A DNA stretch of 64,000 nt from Aquimonas sp964586455 (GCA_964586455.1 CAZPHV010000004.1:88356-152355); one strand, 5' to 3'. Counted from the first letter of the stretch, positions 47,239 through 57,720 are shown. The notes: generated from the letters alone by a model not told the origin. Made by a program: numbers and translations.

Positions 47239-47512
47239 TGGAGCAGGGTCCTTGGAGTTGCGATCGGATGCAGTCGTTATGGTGTGTGGCGGTGACATTG
47301 AGCCCATCCTCGAGCGGGTTCTCCGGTTCACACGCTTTCCAGCGCTTGGAACCGAGCGCAGACCAGACCCTCGCCTTGCGGCTCAAACCTGACTGCTCCC
47401 GCTGTCCTTTGGCCTCACGGCCGTCGGACCATGCCCTACGACGTCCTGTCGTGAGGGTGGCGCTGGCCCAAGGGCCGCGCCGGGGTGAAACGCACTGGGG
47501 CCGTGCGGGCCT

Positions 47513-48838
47513 TCAGCGCTGCCGATACGGCGACCAGGCGGGCTCCCGGACGTCACCATCGGCTAGAACAAGACGCTGGCGCACACGCGCATCAGCTGAT
47601 ACGGCGTACAGGACACCACGGCGGCCCTCGCGGGCGGCGTAGAGCAGCATGCTTCCGTTCGGGGCGAAACTCGGCGATTCGTCCAGGTTGCCGACCGAAA
47701 CCAGATTCTGGACGCCGGGGTTGCCCACGGTTCGGTCCAAAACCGCAATACGATAAACATTTCCCTGCCCTTGCGCCATCGCCAGCTTCTTGCCCTCACA
47801 GCAGACGCTGGCGCGGGCGTTGTAGTCGCCGAGGAAAGTGATGCGGCGGGCGTCACCGCCGGTCGCTGGCACTTCGTAGATCTGCGGCTTGCCGGCGCGG
47901 TCGGAGGTGAAGAAGATCGAATTGCCGTCCGGGGCCCAGGTCGGCTCGGTGTCGATGCCCCAGTGATTGGTGAGCTGGGTCAGCTGCTTGCTGCCGAGGT
48001 CCATCACGTAGATCTCGGGGTTGCCGCTGCGCGACAGGGTCAGTGCCAGCTTGCTGCCGTCGGGCGAAAAGCTCGGCGCACCGTTGATGCCGCGGTGGCT
48101 GGCCACCAGCTCGCGCTGACCGCTGCCGATGTCCTGGATGTAGATCGACGAGTTGCCCCGCTCGAAGCTGACGTAGGCGACACGGCGACCGTCGGGGCTC
48201 CACGCCGGCGACAGCAGCGGCTCGCGCGAGCGCACCACCGGCTGCGGGTTGAAGCCGTCTGCGTCGGCCACCATCAGCGCGTACTGCATGTCGCGGTTGA
48301 GGCCGGTGGCGGTGATGTAGGCGATGCGGGTCCAGAAGGCGCCGCGCACACCGAGGATGCGCTCGTAGATCTGGTCCGACACCTGATGCGCGACATCGCG
48401 CAGGCTGCCGGAGCGGCCGATCATGGCGAGGCCCAGCATGCGCTCCTGCTTTGCAACATCGAGCAATTCGAACTCGACCCGGTAGCCGCCATCAGCGCCA
48501 TCAAGCACGCGGCCGATGACCAGGAAATCCTGCTTGAGCAGACGCCAGGTCGCGTAGTTGACGTCCGCCGAGCGAATCGGCTTTTCGACGACATCGCGCT
48601 CGGCCAGCGCGCGGAAGGAACCGCTGCGGTTGAGGTTGGCGCCGATCACGGCGCTGATGTCGGTGTCGGGCGAGGCGCCTGCACCGAGATACTCGAAGGG
48701 CACGACCGCGATCGGCAGGGCTGCAGGGTTGCCATCGACGATATCGATTTCAAGCCGCTGGGCATGCGCTGTGGACAGCGCAAGCAGGGCGTAGGCGGCG
48801 AGCAGAAGGGCGGCGAAGCGGGGCATCGTCGGGGTCAT
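47513..48838 (-). CDS. tolB: Tol-Pal system beta-propeller protein TolB
   Basis: 441 residues. Periplasmic: signal peptide MTPTMPRFAALLLAAYALLA to STAHAQR. An N-terminal alpha/beta domain (PIAVVPFEYLGAGASPDTDI; DFLVIGRVLDGADGGYRVEF) precedes a six-bladed propeller. Repeated blade motifs are visible: SPAWSPDGRRVAYVSFE, APSFSPDGSKLALTLS, EPTWAPDGNSIFFTSD and SPSFAPNGSMLLYAAR. It relays TolA force to Pal. ATG 48838; the open frame to 49102 is intergenic repeat sequence. Confidence 0.97.
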   Translation of the reverse strand: MTPTMPRFAALLLAAYALLALSTAHAQRLEIDIVDGNPAALPIAVVPFEYLGAGASPDTDISAVIGANLNRSGSFRALAERDVVEKPIRSADVNYATWRLLKQDFLVIGRVLDGADGGYRVEFELLDVAKQERMLGLAMIGRSGSLRDVAHQVSDQIYERILGVRGAFWTRIAYITATGLNRDMQYALMVADADGFNPQPVVRSREPLLSPAWSPDGRRVAYVSFERGNSSIYIQDIGSGQRELVASHRGINGAPSFSPDGSKLALTLSRSGNPEIYVMDLGSKQLTQLTNHWGIDTEPTWAPDGNSIFFTSDRAGKPQIYEVPATGGDARRITFLGDYNARASVCCEGKKLAMAQGQGNVYRIAVLDRTVGNPGVQNLVSVGNLDESPSFAPNGSMLLYAAREGRRGVLYAVSADARVRQRLVLADGDVREPAWSPYRQR

Positions 48839-49115
48839 GTCGGGCCTGGAAGGGGGTGAAGCGCAGCCGCAGCCAGCCAGTCGTAGAGTCCGGGCCGGAA
48901 CAAGGGTCGCGTGAAGCGCGAACATTACACGAGGGGCCGCCGCGAAGCTGAACGGAGACCCTAGTGCCGTCCTGAATGACCGCGGGCACACCGCGCCGAC
49001 GTTGACCTGCATCAGGCTTGCAAGAAGGCTGGTCATCGATCCGGTCGATGTCCTCGATCCAATCGAGCCGTCCAGTGACGCCAGGACTCGAACGAAGCCC
49101 AAGCCCTCGCTACGC

Positions 49116-49352
49116 GTAGGGTAGATAAGCGCAGCGCATCTACCAGCACTTGGACGTGCTGTCGTGCTGTCGCGCCGGGGCCATGTTCTGCGCAGCGCCC
49201 ATGCCCAGAGGCTCCGCTGCGCGCATCGCTTCTTTCGCGTCAGCTGGTGGATGCGCTGCGCTTATCCACCCTACGGCCAAGGGTGACGCTTAGCCGCAAA
49301 CGAGGCCAACCGCCGCGCTACGCGTAGGGTAGATAAGCGCAGCGCATCTACC
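49116..49352. repeat. Three GTAG-headed palindromes between tolA and tolB
   Basis: GTAGGGTAGATAAGCGCAGC units read forward at 49116-49144 and 49324-49352, with a reverse relative at 49246-49274. They fill most of the 556-bp gap 48839-49394, which separates two genes that usually nearly touch. No gene is seen. Confidence 0.75.
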
Positions 49353-49394
49353 AGCCTTTCCATCGCGCCTCAGCCATTGATTTCTCACTCCCGC

Positions 49395-50339
49395 TCAGCC
49401 GTCGAAGCGGAACGTGAAACGCACCTGGCGGCTGAACACCGACTGGAACCCGTCATAGGGCAGCGGGTTGGCCTTCATCACGGCCGCTTCAATCGACCGG
49501 CGCGTCAATTCGTCCGCGTTGCAGGGTGAAGTGACGCTCGCGCTGATGACCTCACCGCCGGGGATCTGCACGATGTCGATCGTGCAGCGGATGCCCGGAC
49601 GGGCAGTTTCCGGGCGCAGCCAGTTGCGCTGCACGCTCTGCTGAATCGCCACCTGATACCGCCCCAACAGGCTGTCGTCCGTCCCCCGATTGCCCACCTC
49701 GCCCGCATTCTGCGTCGCCGGCTGCTCGCGGTCGGCATTGCCCGGGCGGGTCTGCGGGGTCTGCGCATTGCGCATGTCCTGCAGTTGCTTCAGCTTTTCT
49801 TCCTCGATCCGGCGCTGGCGCTCGGCGGCTTCGCGCTGCTGGCGGATCGTGTCGAGCTCGGCCTGCTGCTCGCGCTGCTGCTGCTCGCGCAGACGCTGCA
49901 GACGCTGGGCCTCTTCCTGCGCCTGCTGCTCCAGCAGCACCTGCTCCTGGCGTCGCTTCTCGCGCTGTTCCTGCTCCAGCCGCTGCGCTTCCGCCAGCGC
50001 ATTGCGGGCGGCGCGCTCGGCGTCTTCGGTATCGGGGGTCTGCACCGGCGCCTGCGGCGCGGCCTGCGGCGGGGCTTCCGCGGTCTGCGGGCTGGGTGCA
50101 GGCCTGGGCTGCGGCGCCGGCGCGGTTTCGCGCTCGGCCTGGCGCGGGCGTTGTGGTGGCGTTGACGCCGCAGGCTGCGCGCCACCCATCACCAGGGTCG
50201 CGGTGATCGGCTCGCCGCGCACTGACGGCGATTCAGCCGGCTTCTGCCACAGCATGCCGACGAACAGCAGGCCGAACAGGGCCAGATGCAGGCCAATCGC
50301 CAGCGACAGTGAGACCAGCTTGTCCGCGCGGGTTTCCAT
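49395..50339 (-). CDS. tolA: Cell envelope integrity protein TolA
   Basis: 314 residues. Single inner-membrane anchor LVSLSLAIGLHLALFGLLFV at about 8-27. A Pro/Ala/Gln linker follows, then a long coiled coil about 105-200 made of E, Q, R and L (RLEQEQREKRRQEQVLLEQQ and following). The C-terminal domain III from about 225 (SLLGRYQVAIQQSVQRNWLR; CTIDIVQIPGGEVISASVTS) binds TolB/Pal. It couples the TolQR motor to the outer membrane. It follows tolR by 18 bp. Confidence 0.95.
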   Translation of the reverse strand: METRADKLVSLSLAIGLHLALFGLLFVGMLWQKPAESPSVRGEPITATLVMGGAQPAASTPPQRPRQAERETAPAPQPRPAPSPQTAEAPPQAAPQAPVQTPDTEDAERAARNALAEAQRLEQEQREKRRQEQVLLEQQAQEEAQRLQRLREQQQREQQAELDTIRQQREAAERQRRIEEEKLKQLQDMRNAQTPQTRPGNADREQPATQNAGEVGNRGTDDSLLGRYQVAIQQSVQRNWLRPETARPGIRCTIDIVQIPGGEVISASVTSPCNADELTRRSIEAAVMKANPLPYDGFQSVFSRQVRFTFRFDG

Positions 50340-50357
50340 GGGTTCGATGCGGGCCTG

Positions 50358-50777
50358 TCAGTCCGACTCTGGCCGGCTCATCAGGCCGACCTTGGACACG
50401 CCGGCCTCCTGCAGCAGCACCATGCCCTGATAGACCGTGCCGTAATCGGTGCGGCGATCGCCGGCCACCATCACCTGCACCTCGGGGTTGTTGCGCACGA
50501 AGGCGCCGACCTTGGCGACCAGCGCTTCCGGGTCGATCTCCTCGGCGGGCGAGCCCTGCAGGGTCAGGAAGAAGCGGCCATCCGAGGTCACCTCGACCAC
50601 TACCGGGTCCTTCTGGGTTTCGACTGGACGTGCGTTGGACTCGGGCAGCTCGATTTCGACGCCCAGGTTCAACAGGGGCGCGGTGACCATGAAGATGATC
50701 AAAAGCACGAGCATCACGTCGATATACGGCACGACGTTGATCTCGTTCTTCAGCTTGCGCTTGGTGCGCTTGCGCAT
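50358..50777 (-). CDS. tolR: TolR biopolymer transport protein (ExbD family)
   Basis: 139 residues. One membrane helix near the N-terminus, INVVPYIDVMLVLLIIFMVT, containing the proton-channel aspartate (YIDVMLVLL). The periplasmic domain has PESNARPVETQKDPVVVEVT and VMVAGDRRTDYGTVYQGMVL. Forms the Tol motor with TolQ. It lies 27 bp after tolQ and 18 bp before tolA. Confidence 0.97.
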   Translation of the reverse strand: MRKRTKRKLKNEINVVPYIDVMLVLLIIFMVTAPLLNLGVEIELPESNARPVETQKDPVVVEVTSDGRFFLTLQGSPAEEIDPEALVAKVGAFVRNNPEVQVMVAGDRRTDYGTVYQGMVLLQEAGVSKVGLMSRPESD

Positions 50778-50804
50778 GGGGTGCTCGCTCCTGGGGTCGC
50801 GCGA

Positions 50805-51485
50805 TCAGTCGTCGACGTGGGCGTGACGCTGCAGGATGGTCGAGAACTCTTCAGCGAAGGTCTCGTAGCGGGTGTGGATGCGCTCGACGCGGGTGGCGTA
50901 GCGGTTGTAGGCCCACACTGCGGGAATCGCCGCGAACAGGCCCATCGCGGTCGCGATCAGGGCTTCGGCGATACCGGGCGCGACCGTGGCGATGGTGGCT
51001 TCCTTGACGTCAGCCAGGCCGATGAAGCTGATCATGATTCCCCAGACCGTGCCGAACAGGCCGACGTAGGGGCTGATCGAACCGACGTTGGCGAGGTATT
51101 CAAGGTTGTGTTCCAGCGCGTCCATCTCGCGCGAGAGCGAGGTGCGCATGGCGCGCTGCGCGCCTTCGAGCTGGGTGCGGTTGTCCATGTTCTTCTTCTG
51201 GCGCAGCCGCGCGAACTCGCGAAAGCCCGCCTCGAAGATCGCCGACAGCCCGGTCGCGCGCTCGTCCTGGTTGCCCAGCTCGCGCATCAGCGCGCTCATG
51301 TCGGTGCCGGACCAGAAGCGCTCTTCGAAGTCGTCGGCGCCCTTGTAAGCGCGGTCAAGCACGCGCTTCTTGACCAGGATGATCACCCAGGACGAGATCG
51401 AAGCGATCACCAGCAGCACCATCACGAGCTGCACGGGGAGGCTGGCGTGCAGGATCAGATCCAGCACGTTGATGTTGTTCGACAT
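50805..51485 (-). CDS. tolQ: TolQ motor protein (ExbB/MotA family)
   Basis: 226 residues. Three membrane helices: SLPVQLVMVLLVIASISSWV near the N-terminus, SPYVGLFGTVWGIMISFIGL, and APGIAEALIATAMGLFAAIP with the conserved Thr of the proton path. The cytoplasmic loop carries LSREMDALEHNLEYLANVG. It powers Tol-Pal invagination of the envelope. It starts nine bases after the ybgC stop. Confidence 0.97.
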   Translation of the reverse strand: MSNNINVLDLILHASLPVQLVMVLLVIASISSWVIILVKKRVLDRAYKGADDFEERFWSGTDMSALMRELGNQDERATGLSAIFEAGFREFARLRQKKNMDNRTQLEGAQRAMRTSLSREMDALEHNLEYLANVGSISPYVGLFGTVWGIMISFIGLADVKEATIATVAPGIAEALIATAMGLFAAIPAVWAYNRYATRVERIHTRYETFAEEFSTILQRHAHVDD

Positions 51486-51494
51486 GGCGGCCGT

Positions 51495-51943
51495 TTACTC
51501 CGAAGCCTTGAACAGGGAATGGGTTTCAACGTGGGTGAACAGATCGTCCGGCAGCGGTTGCGGCCGGAAGCCGCTGGCGGTCAGGCAGACCGCACGGACT
51601 TCCGCGCGCAGCAGCAGTTCCTCACCGCGCCAGATGCCCTGCTCGAACACCAGGCTGGCGCCGCGCCGCGATTTCATCGAGGTGCGCACTGCAAGCATGT
51701 CGTCGAGTCGGGCCGCGCGCAGGAAGTCCAGCTGCATGGCGCGGATCGCGAACAGCAGGTCGCGGTCCTTCGCGAGCGCCTGCTGGTGGATGCCGAGCGC
51801 GCGCAGCCATTCGCTGCGGCTGCGCTCCAGGAATCGCACGTAGCTGGCGTGGTACACCACCCCACCAGCGTCGGTATCTTCCCAGTAAACCCGTACCGGC
51901 CAACTGAATTCGCGTTGAATGTCACCGCTGCTGGACGAATGCA

Positions 51944-51947
<4 letters not shown>
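51495..51947 (-). CDS. ybgC: Tol-Pal associated acyl-CoA thioesterase YbgC
   Basis: 150 residues, hot-dog fold. The catalytic segment VYWEDTDAGGVVYHASYVRF contains the active-site Asp. FLERSRSEWLRALGIHQQAL and SRRGASLVFEQGIWRGEELL complete the fold. It hydrolyses short acyl-CoA or acyl-ACP and is always found with tol genes. Its start overlaps the ruvB stop (ATGA), so the ruvB and tol transcripts are joined here. Confidence 0.95.
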
Positions 51948-52972
<1,025 letters not shown>

Positions 52973-53548
52973 TGCTTTGGAGCCGGGATTCGGGACTGGG
53001 GATTCGGGATTCGCAGCCGGCAGGGTGCAGGCTGAGGGCGTTGTACGCAGCGCGGCAGTTTACGGGGTTGGGGGGAACTGCGGAGCGTTGCGTCGGCGGG
53101 CCTCGCGGGTGCAGGCAGCAGCGCCGGGCTCCGCTTCTGAGTGCTCACCCGCTGGGAGGAGGGCTCGGAGCCCAAAGTCACCGATCTGAGCCCCTCTCCC
53201 GTCGGGAGAGGGGTTGGGGTGAGGGCTGGGTGTCCTCAACAGATGCTTCGAGACGCCTATGAGGATGTCTGGCCCGAGGTGTGGAGCTTGTGCTCCGCCC
53301 GGACCCTCTCCCCAACCCCGTCCTTCGCTTTGCTCGGGCTCATCGGCCCGTGGGCTGCCACCGGCAGCCCACAAGCGGGCCGCTTCGCTCCACCGGGAGA
53401 GGGGCTCAAACTCCAGTTCCGACCTCAGTTCCAGGTCCCAAAACTGCTCAGCTTCAGCCACTGCAGTCCGGAGCCGCCGCTCTCACCCCGCTGCAGCGGC
53501 AGGTGCCCGCAAACGAATCCCGAATCCCCAATCCCGAATCCCGGGCTC
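52973..53548. repeat. Repeat-filled gap between ruvA and ruvB
   Basis: It contains GGGATTC arrays at both edges (52980-53010 and 53514-53545) and the palindrome CCCCTCTCCCGTCGGGAG onward (53191-53213). A longer related block, about 53296-53405, has its own inverted arms (GGGCTGCCACCGGCAGCCC). No gene is supported. Confidence 0.7.
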
Positions 53549-54151
53549 TCAAGTCCGCAACGCCGACTTCAGCGCCTTGCGAATGATCGCCTCCGCCGTA
53601 TCGCCTTCCTCGCGCGCTTTCTCGGCCATGCGCTGGGCTTCCACGCCCTTGTAGCCCAGTTGCTGCAGGGCGACGATCGCCTCGCTCAGCGGGTCCGCCG
53701 GCACCGGTGTGCCGGTCGAGGGCACGAAGCTGATTCCGCTGCCGCCAAAGCCCGCGGCCTTGTCGCGCAGCTCGACCAGCATGCGCTCGGCGGTCTTCTT
53801 GCCGATGCCGGGGATGCGCGTCAGCGCGGTGACATCGCCGGCCTGCAGCAGGCGCGCGAACTCGTCGACCGACACGCCGGACAGCACGGCGAGTGCGATC
53901 TTCGCGCCGATGCCGGTGACCTTCTGCAGATCCCGAAACAGCCGGCGCTCGGCGTCCTTCAGAAACCCGTAGAGCGAGACCGAGTCTTCCTTCTGCGCGT
54001 AGTGGGTGAACAGGCTGACTTCGCGGCCCAGCTCGGGCAGGTCGTAGAAGGTGCTCATCGGCGCCTCCAGCTCGTAGCCGACGCCGTGCACGTCGACCAC
54101 GATCTGCGGAGGGGCCTTGTGGATCAGGGTGCCGCGCAAGCGACCGATCAT
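53549..54151 (-). CDS. ruvA: Holliday junction DNA-binding protein RuvA
   Basis: 200 residues. The N-terminal OB fold is MIGRLRGTLIHKAPPQIVVD with VHGVGYELEAPMSTFYDLP. Tandem helix-hairpin-helix segments are VTGIGAKIALAVLSGVSVDE and LTRIPGIGKKTAERMLVELR. The C-terminal domain III (SEAIVALQQLGYKGVEAQRM; EAIIRKALKSALRT) contacts RuvB. The start overlaps the ruvC stop (ATGA). Confidence 0.97.
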   Translation of the reverse strand: MIGRLRGTLIHKAPPQIVVDVHGVGYELEAPMSTFYDLPELGREVSLFTHYAQKEDSVSLYGFLKDAERRLFRDLQKVTGIGAKIALAVLSGVSVDEFARLLQAGDVTALTRIPGIGKKTAERMLVELRDKAAGFGGSGISFVPSTGTPVPADPLSEAIVALQQLGYKGVEAQRMAEKAREEGDTAEAIIRKALKSALRT

Positions 54152-54684
54152 CGTCTGTTGCCTCGACGTCGAATGAGTAGTGAGGCCGCCACGCCGGTGC
54201 GGGCGGCCAGGGTTCGGGTGTGCGCATGGGTGATCGCCACCGCCAGCGCGTCGGCGGCGTCGGCCTGCAGTTTGCCGTCGATGGCGAGCAGCACGCCGAC
54301 CATGTGCTGCACCTGGGTCTTGTCGGCGGCACCGCGGCCGACCACGGCGGCCTTGATCTGCATCGGCGAGTACTCGTGCACGCCGATATCGCGCGCCACC
54401 ACCGCGCAGATCGCCGCGCCGCGCGCCTGGCCGAGCTTGAGCGCCGAGTCAGGATTGCGCGACAGGAACACGCGCTCGATCGCGACCTCGTTCGGCGCGA
54501 AGCGATCGATCAGCGACCACAGCCCGTCGAGAATCCCGCGCAGGCGCTTCGGAAACTCGTCCTCCAGGCCCACGTGCAGAGCCTCGTGGTGCACATGCAC
54601 GCAGCGGCCAGTGCCGTCGGCGTCGACGATGCCGACGCCGGTGCGGACCGAGCCTGGGTCGATGCCGAGGATGCGGGTGCTCAT
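54148..54684 (-). CDS. ruvC: Holliday junction resolvase RuvC
   Basis: 178 residues. RNase H-fold endonuclease with its four acidic residues in ILGIDPGSVRTGVGIVDADG (first Asp), VAIERVFLSRNPDSALKLGQ (Glu) and LQADAADALAVAITHAHTR (two Asp). ATG 54684 (MSTRILGIDPG) is used; the frame continuing to 55149 is repeat-derived. It is co-transcribed with ruvA. The 385-bp gap upstream (54685-55069) carries heptamers and an inverted repeat. Confidence 0.97.
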   Translation of the reverse strand: MSTRILGIDPGSVRTGVGIVDADGTGRCVHVHHEALHVGLEDEFPKRLRGILDGLWSLIDRFAPNEVAIERVFLSRNPDSALKLGQARGAAICAVVARDIGVHEYSPMQIKAAVVGRGAADKTQVQHMVGVLLAIDGKLQADAADALAVAITHAHTRTLAARTGVAASLLIRRRGNRR

Positions 54685-54818
54685 GGCGCGGCCTTGATGG
54701 CCGCGCCGGGATTCGGGATTCGGGATTGGGGATTCGCAACTCGCAAGGCGTCGGAGCTCGTTGCGTGCTGGGCGTGTGCTCCGCAACCAAAAGCGAGCCG
54801 CGCGCAACATCGGTTCCC

Positions 54819-54898
54819 GTCGCCCCCGCGAAGGAAGGGGCCCAGACTCACTTGCCTCGGTCGCAGAAGCACTGGATCCACGCCTTCGCGGGGATGAC
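54819..54898. repeat. Inverted CCCCGCGAAGG repeat (Lysobacterales-type)
   Basis: GTCGCCCCCGCGAAGG (from 54819) and CCTTCGCGGGGATGAC (to 54898) face each other, giving the widespread element that reads 'GGATCCACGCCTTCGCGGGG'. A GGGATTC array lies at 54708-54738. The gap 54685-55069 holds no gene. Confidence 0.7.
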
Positions 54899-55069
54899 GA
54901 GTGAAGAGTCTCGATGGTGCTGCGGATTTGCGTGAAGCCAGCACTGGCAATCTCAGATGCGCTAAGCGGCGACCAGTATATCGACGCGCACCGGCTGCCC
55001 AGCCTTCCGCACTGGTTGTTTCCGGGTGCGCCGCGCATCGTTGCTGTCTGCGCATCCAAGGAGTCCCCC

Positions 55070-56068
55070 ATGCCCACCACCCCGCTTCCCCAACGCCGCC
55101 TCGCCGCAGGCCTCGAAGTCAGCGCGCTCGGCTTCGGCGCCATGGGCATGTCCGATTTCTACGGGCCGTCGGATCACGCCAGCAATCTCGCGGTGCTGCA
55201 TCGGGTGCTGGACCTGGGCGTCAACTTCATCGACAGCGCCGACATGTACGGATGCGGCGCCAACGAGCGCTTGCTGGCCGAGCTGCTGAAGGCCCGTCGC
55301 GATGAAGTGGTGCTGGCGACCAAGTTCGGCAACGTGCGCGCGCCGGATGGCCGCGTGGTCGGTATCTGCGGGCGGCCCGAGTATGTGTATGTGGCCTGCG
55401 AGGCCAGCCTGGCGCGGCTCGGCGTGGACTGCATCGATCTCTACTACCAGCACCGCGTCGATCCCGACGTGCCGATCGAGGACACCGTCGGCGCGATGCA
55501 GCGTCTGGTCGAGGCCGGCAAGGTGCGGCATCTGGGCCTGTCCGAGGCCGGCGCCGACACACTGCGACGCGCCTCGAAGGTGGCACCCATCGCCGCCCTG
55601 CAGACCGAGTACTCGCTGTGGTCGCGCGATGTCGAGGCCGAGGTGCTGCCGGCCTGCCGTGAGCTGGGCATCGGCTTCGTGCCCTACAGTCCGCTGGGCC
55701 GCGGTTTCCTCACCGGCGCGATTGCCAGCGCCGAGCAGCTCGATGCCAGCGACCGTCGCCGCGCGCACCCGCGTTTCCGCGCCGACAACGCCGCGCGCAA
55801 TCAGGCGCTGGTCGAGCAGGTGCGCGCATGGGCGGGCGAGCTTGGCTGCACGCCTGCTCAGCTCGCGCTGGCCTGGCTGCTGGCGCAGGGTGAGGACATC
55901 GTGCCGATCCCGGGTACGCGCTCGATCACTCGACTGCAGGAGAACCTCGGCGCGCTGCAGGTCGCGCTGTCGCCGGCCTGGGTCGAGCGCATCCGTGCTG
56001 CGCTTGATGCGACCGAGATCAGCGGTGGGCGCTATCCGCCCGAGGGCATGGCTTTGGTGAATCGCTGA
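55070..56068 (+). CDS. Aldo/keto reductase family oxidoreductase
   Basis: 332 residues, NADPH-dependent TIM barrel. Catalytic tetrad: Asp and Tyr in VNFIDSADMYGCGANERLLA, Lys in VVLATKFGNVRAPDG, His in CIDLYYQHRVDPDVPIEDTV. The cofactor end is DIVPIPGTRSITRLQENLGA. Closest in style to the YakC/AKR13 group. ATG 55070 follows AAGGAG at 55058-55063, a good ribosome-binding site; the longer frame from 54914 lacks one. No neighbouring pathway genes show its substrate. Confidence 0.93.
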   Translation: MPTTPLPQRRLAAGLEVSALGFGAMGMSDFYGPSDHASNLAVLHRVLDLGVNFIDSADMYGCGANERLLAELLKARRDEVVLATKFGNVRAPDGRVVGICGRPEYVYVACEASLARLGVDCIDLYYQHRVDPDVPIEDTVGAMQRLVEAGKVRHLGLSEAGADTLRRASKVAPIAALQTEYSLWSRDVEAEVLPACRELGIGFVPYSPLGRGFLTGAIASAEQLDASDRRRAHPRFRADNAARNQALVEQVRAWAGELGCTPAQLALAWLLAQGEDIVPIPGTRSITRLQENLGALQVALSPAWVERIRAALDATEISGGRYPPEGMALVNR

Positions 56069-56247
56069 AGTCGAGCCCGATGTAGCGTGCGCGCTCGTTT
56101 GCAGATAGACGAGAGGCGGCGAGTTCGGATTCGACGGATCGCGATCTACGAATTGCGCGGCTTCATCCGCGGCGGCTGGTGCGCGACACGCGCACCCTAC
56201 AATCGAGAGAGACGCCGCGCGCTCGATCGAAGCGGCACGCAACGTCC

Positions 56248-56469
56248 GTAGGGTGCGCGTGCCGCGCACCAAAGGCATATCGAATCGCGAGCCAAAGGGC
56301 TTCGCCGACACTTCGGAACCCGTGTCCCTCATCGCGGACGCGCGCTCCAACGAGGCAAGTAGGGTGCGCGTGCCGTGCACCAAAGGCGTATCGAATCGCG
56401 AGCCACAGAGCCTCGCGTGCGCTTTGGAACCCAGCGCCCTCACCTCGCAGAAGCGCGCTCCAACCAAGC
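56248..56469. repeat. 111-bp direct tandem duplication at the end of the HAD gene
   Basis: GTAGGGTGCGCGTGCC... begins at 56248 and again at 56359. The two 111-bp copies run on through AAAGGC(A/G)TATCGAATCGCG to GCGCTCCAAC. The second copy includes the last ten or so codons of the HAD phosphatase gene; the first is a downstream duplicate of that end. The rest of the gap 56069-56247 carries one more GGTGCGCG palindrome. Confidence 0.75.
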
Positions 56470-57168
56470 AGCCAGCTCATCCAGGCTGCGCACTTCCAGA
56501 TCCGGCCGTTCCGGGTGTTCCCAGACCTCGTCGCGGCGGTTGATCCACACCGCGGGCAGGCCGGCGCGACGGGCGCCGAGTACGTCCATGTGCGGATCAT
56601 CGCCGACATGCAGCACTTGATGCGGCGGTAGGCCGAGTCGGGCGCACGCCGCATGAAAGATGCTCGACTCGGGCTTGGCCGCGCCGTGCTCGCGCGCGCC
56701 CAGCGAAAACCGGAAGTGCGCCGACAGACCGATGCGATGAATGCAGGCATTGCCATTGGTCAGCGCTGCCAGCGGTACGCGAGCGGCGAGACGTTCAAGC
56801 GCGGGCAAGCTGTCGGCGAACAGTTCAACCCGATTGCGCGCGGCGAAGAACACCTCGAAGGCTTCTTCAGCGCGGGCCGGATCATCGCCGCTTTCAGCCA
56901 ACGCTGTGCGCAGAGAAATCATCCGCTGCTCGCAGTAGTCGTGCGCCAGATGCGGATGCGCTTCGGCGACCTGTGAGCGCAGCGTACGCATGCGCTCCAC
57001 CGGAAACATCAGCGCGGTGCCGGGCGCGTTGCCCTCCAGCCACGCCTGCAGCTCGCGCTCGGCTGCTTCGATGGCCGGCCAAACCGGCCACAGGGTGTCG
57101 TCGAGGTCGAGCGTGATCGCGCGGATGTCGTTCAAGCGTTCTGGTTTCGCGAATGTCGAGAAGTGCAT
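56440..57168 (-). CDS. HAD-superfamily IA phosphatase, YigB-like
   Basis: 242 residues. Motif I AITLDLDDTLWPV (nucleophile Asp), motif II AALTNGNACI, motif III Lys in GAAKPESSIF and motif IV VLHVGDDPHMDVLGARRAGL are all present. Overall layout and the LTNGNA and LHVGDD wording resemble E. coli YigB, which dephosphorylates a flavin precursor (and FMN). ATG 57168 is preferred; GTG 57180 (MVSTMHF) is possible. The C-terminus lies in a 111-bp tandem duplication. Confidence 0.85.
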   Translation of the reverse strand: MHFSTFAKPERLNDIRAITLDLDDTLWPVWPAIEAAERELQAWLEGNAPGTALMFPVERMRTLRSQVAEAHPHLAHDYCEQRMISLRTALAESGDDPARAEEAFEVFFAARNRVELFADSLPALERLAARVPLAALTNGNACIHRIGLSAHFRFSLGAREHGAAKPESSIFHAACARLGLPPHQVLHVGDDPHMDVLGARRAGLPAVWINRRDEVWEHPERPDLEVRSLDELAAWLERASAR

Positions 57169-57299
57169 GGTAGACACCACGCGCCGAAGTCGCGCGTGAG
57201 GGGCCGTTGAGGTCCATAGGGTGGGCCCTGGCCCACCATGAGCTCAACGCTTGCCCAAACCCGACCCCATCAGAGAGCCCACGCGATGCGCGTACCGGC

Positions 57300-57720
57300 G
57301 GCGGGTCAAGACCCGCCCTACGCTGGGAGTGTGTAGGGCGGAACAAGACCCGCCCTACGTGTGCGCATCGCGGTGGGGTGCGCGGCGGCGGGTCAAGACC
57401 CGCCCTACACGTTGTTCGTACCGAGGCGGGCTCGACGCGCGCAGGTCGAAGCCCGCCCGGTGATGTGAGGCCTGTAGGGCGGATCTTGATCCGCCGCGCG
57501 TGCTTTCGTCGCCACGCGTGGCTTCGTCGTCGCACCTGTCATCGTCGTCGCGCATCACAGCTGCTTGGTCCAACCGACGCCGCACCCGCGATGCCGCGCC
57601 AGATCCGATGCCCGACGCCGCACCCGCGACGCCGCGCCAGATCCGATGCCCGGCTCCGCGCCCGCGATGCCGCGCAAAGACCGACGCCCGGCGGCGGCGG
57701 GTCAAGGCCCGCCCTACGGA
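57300..57720. repeat. Cluster of GTAGGGCGGGTC palindromes plus a 38-bp tandem array
   Basis: REP-like palindromes GGCGGGTCAAGACCCGCC occur at 57300-57317 and 57387-57404, with variants near 57332-57359, 57473-57499 and 57695-57720. Three 38-bp tandem units starting CGACGCCGCACCCGCGATGC occupy 57575-57688. A GGGTGGGCCCTGGCCCACC palindrome lies at about 57218-57239. The 637-bp gap 57169-57805 shows no gene; 38 is not a multiple of three, so the array is not a coding repeat. Confidence 0.75.

Noticed and set aside
56084..56439. Small protein genes in the 111-bp repeat region
   Set aside because: The frames translate repeated palindromes (VGCACRAPKAYRIAS and similar), a common false annotation in repeat DNA.
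57575..57688. CRISPR-like array
   Set aside because: Units are contiguous tandem repeats without unique spacers, and no cas genes are present.
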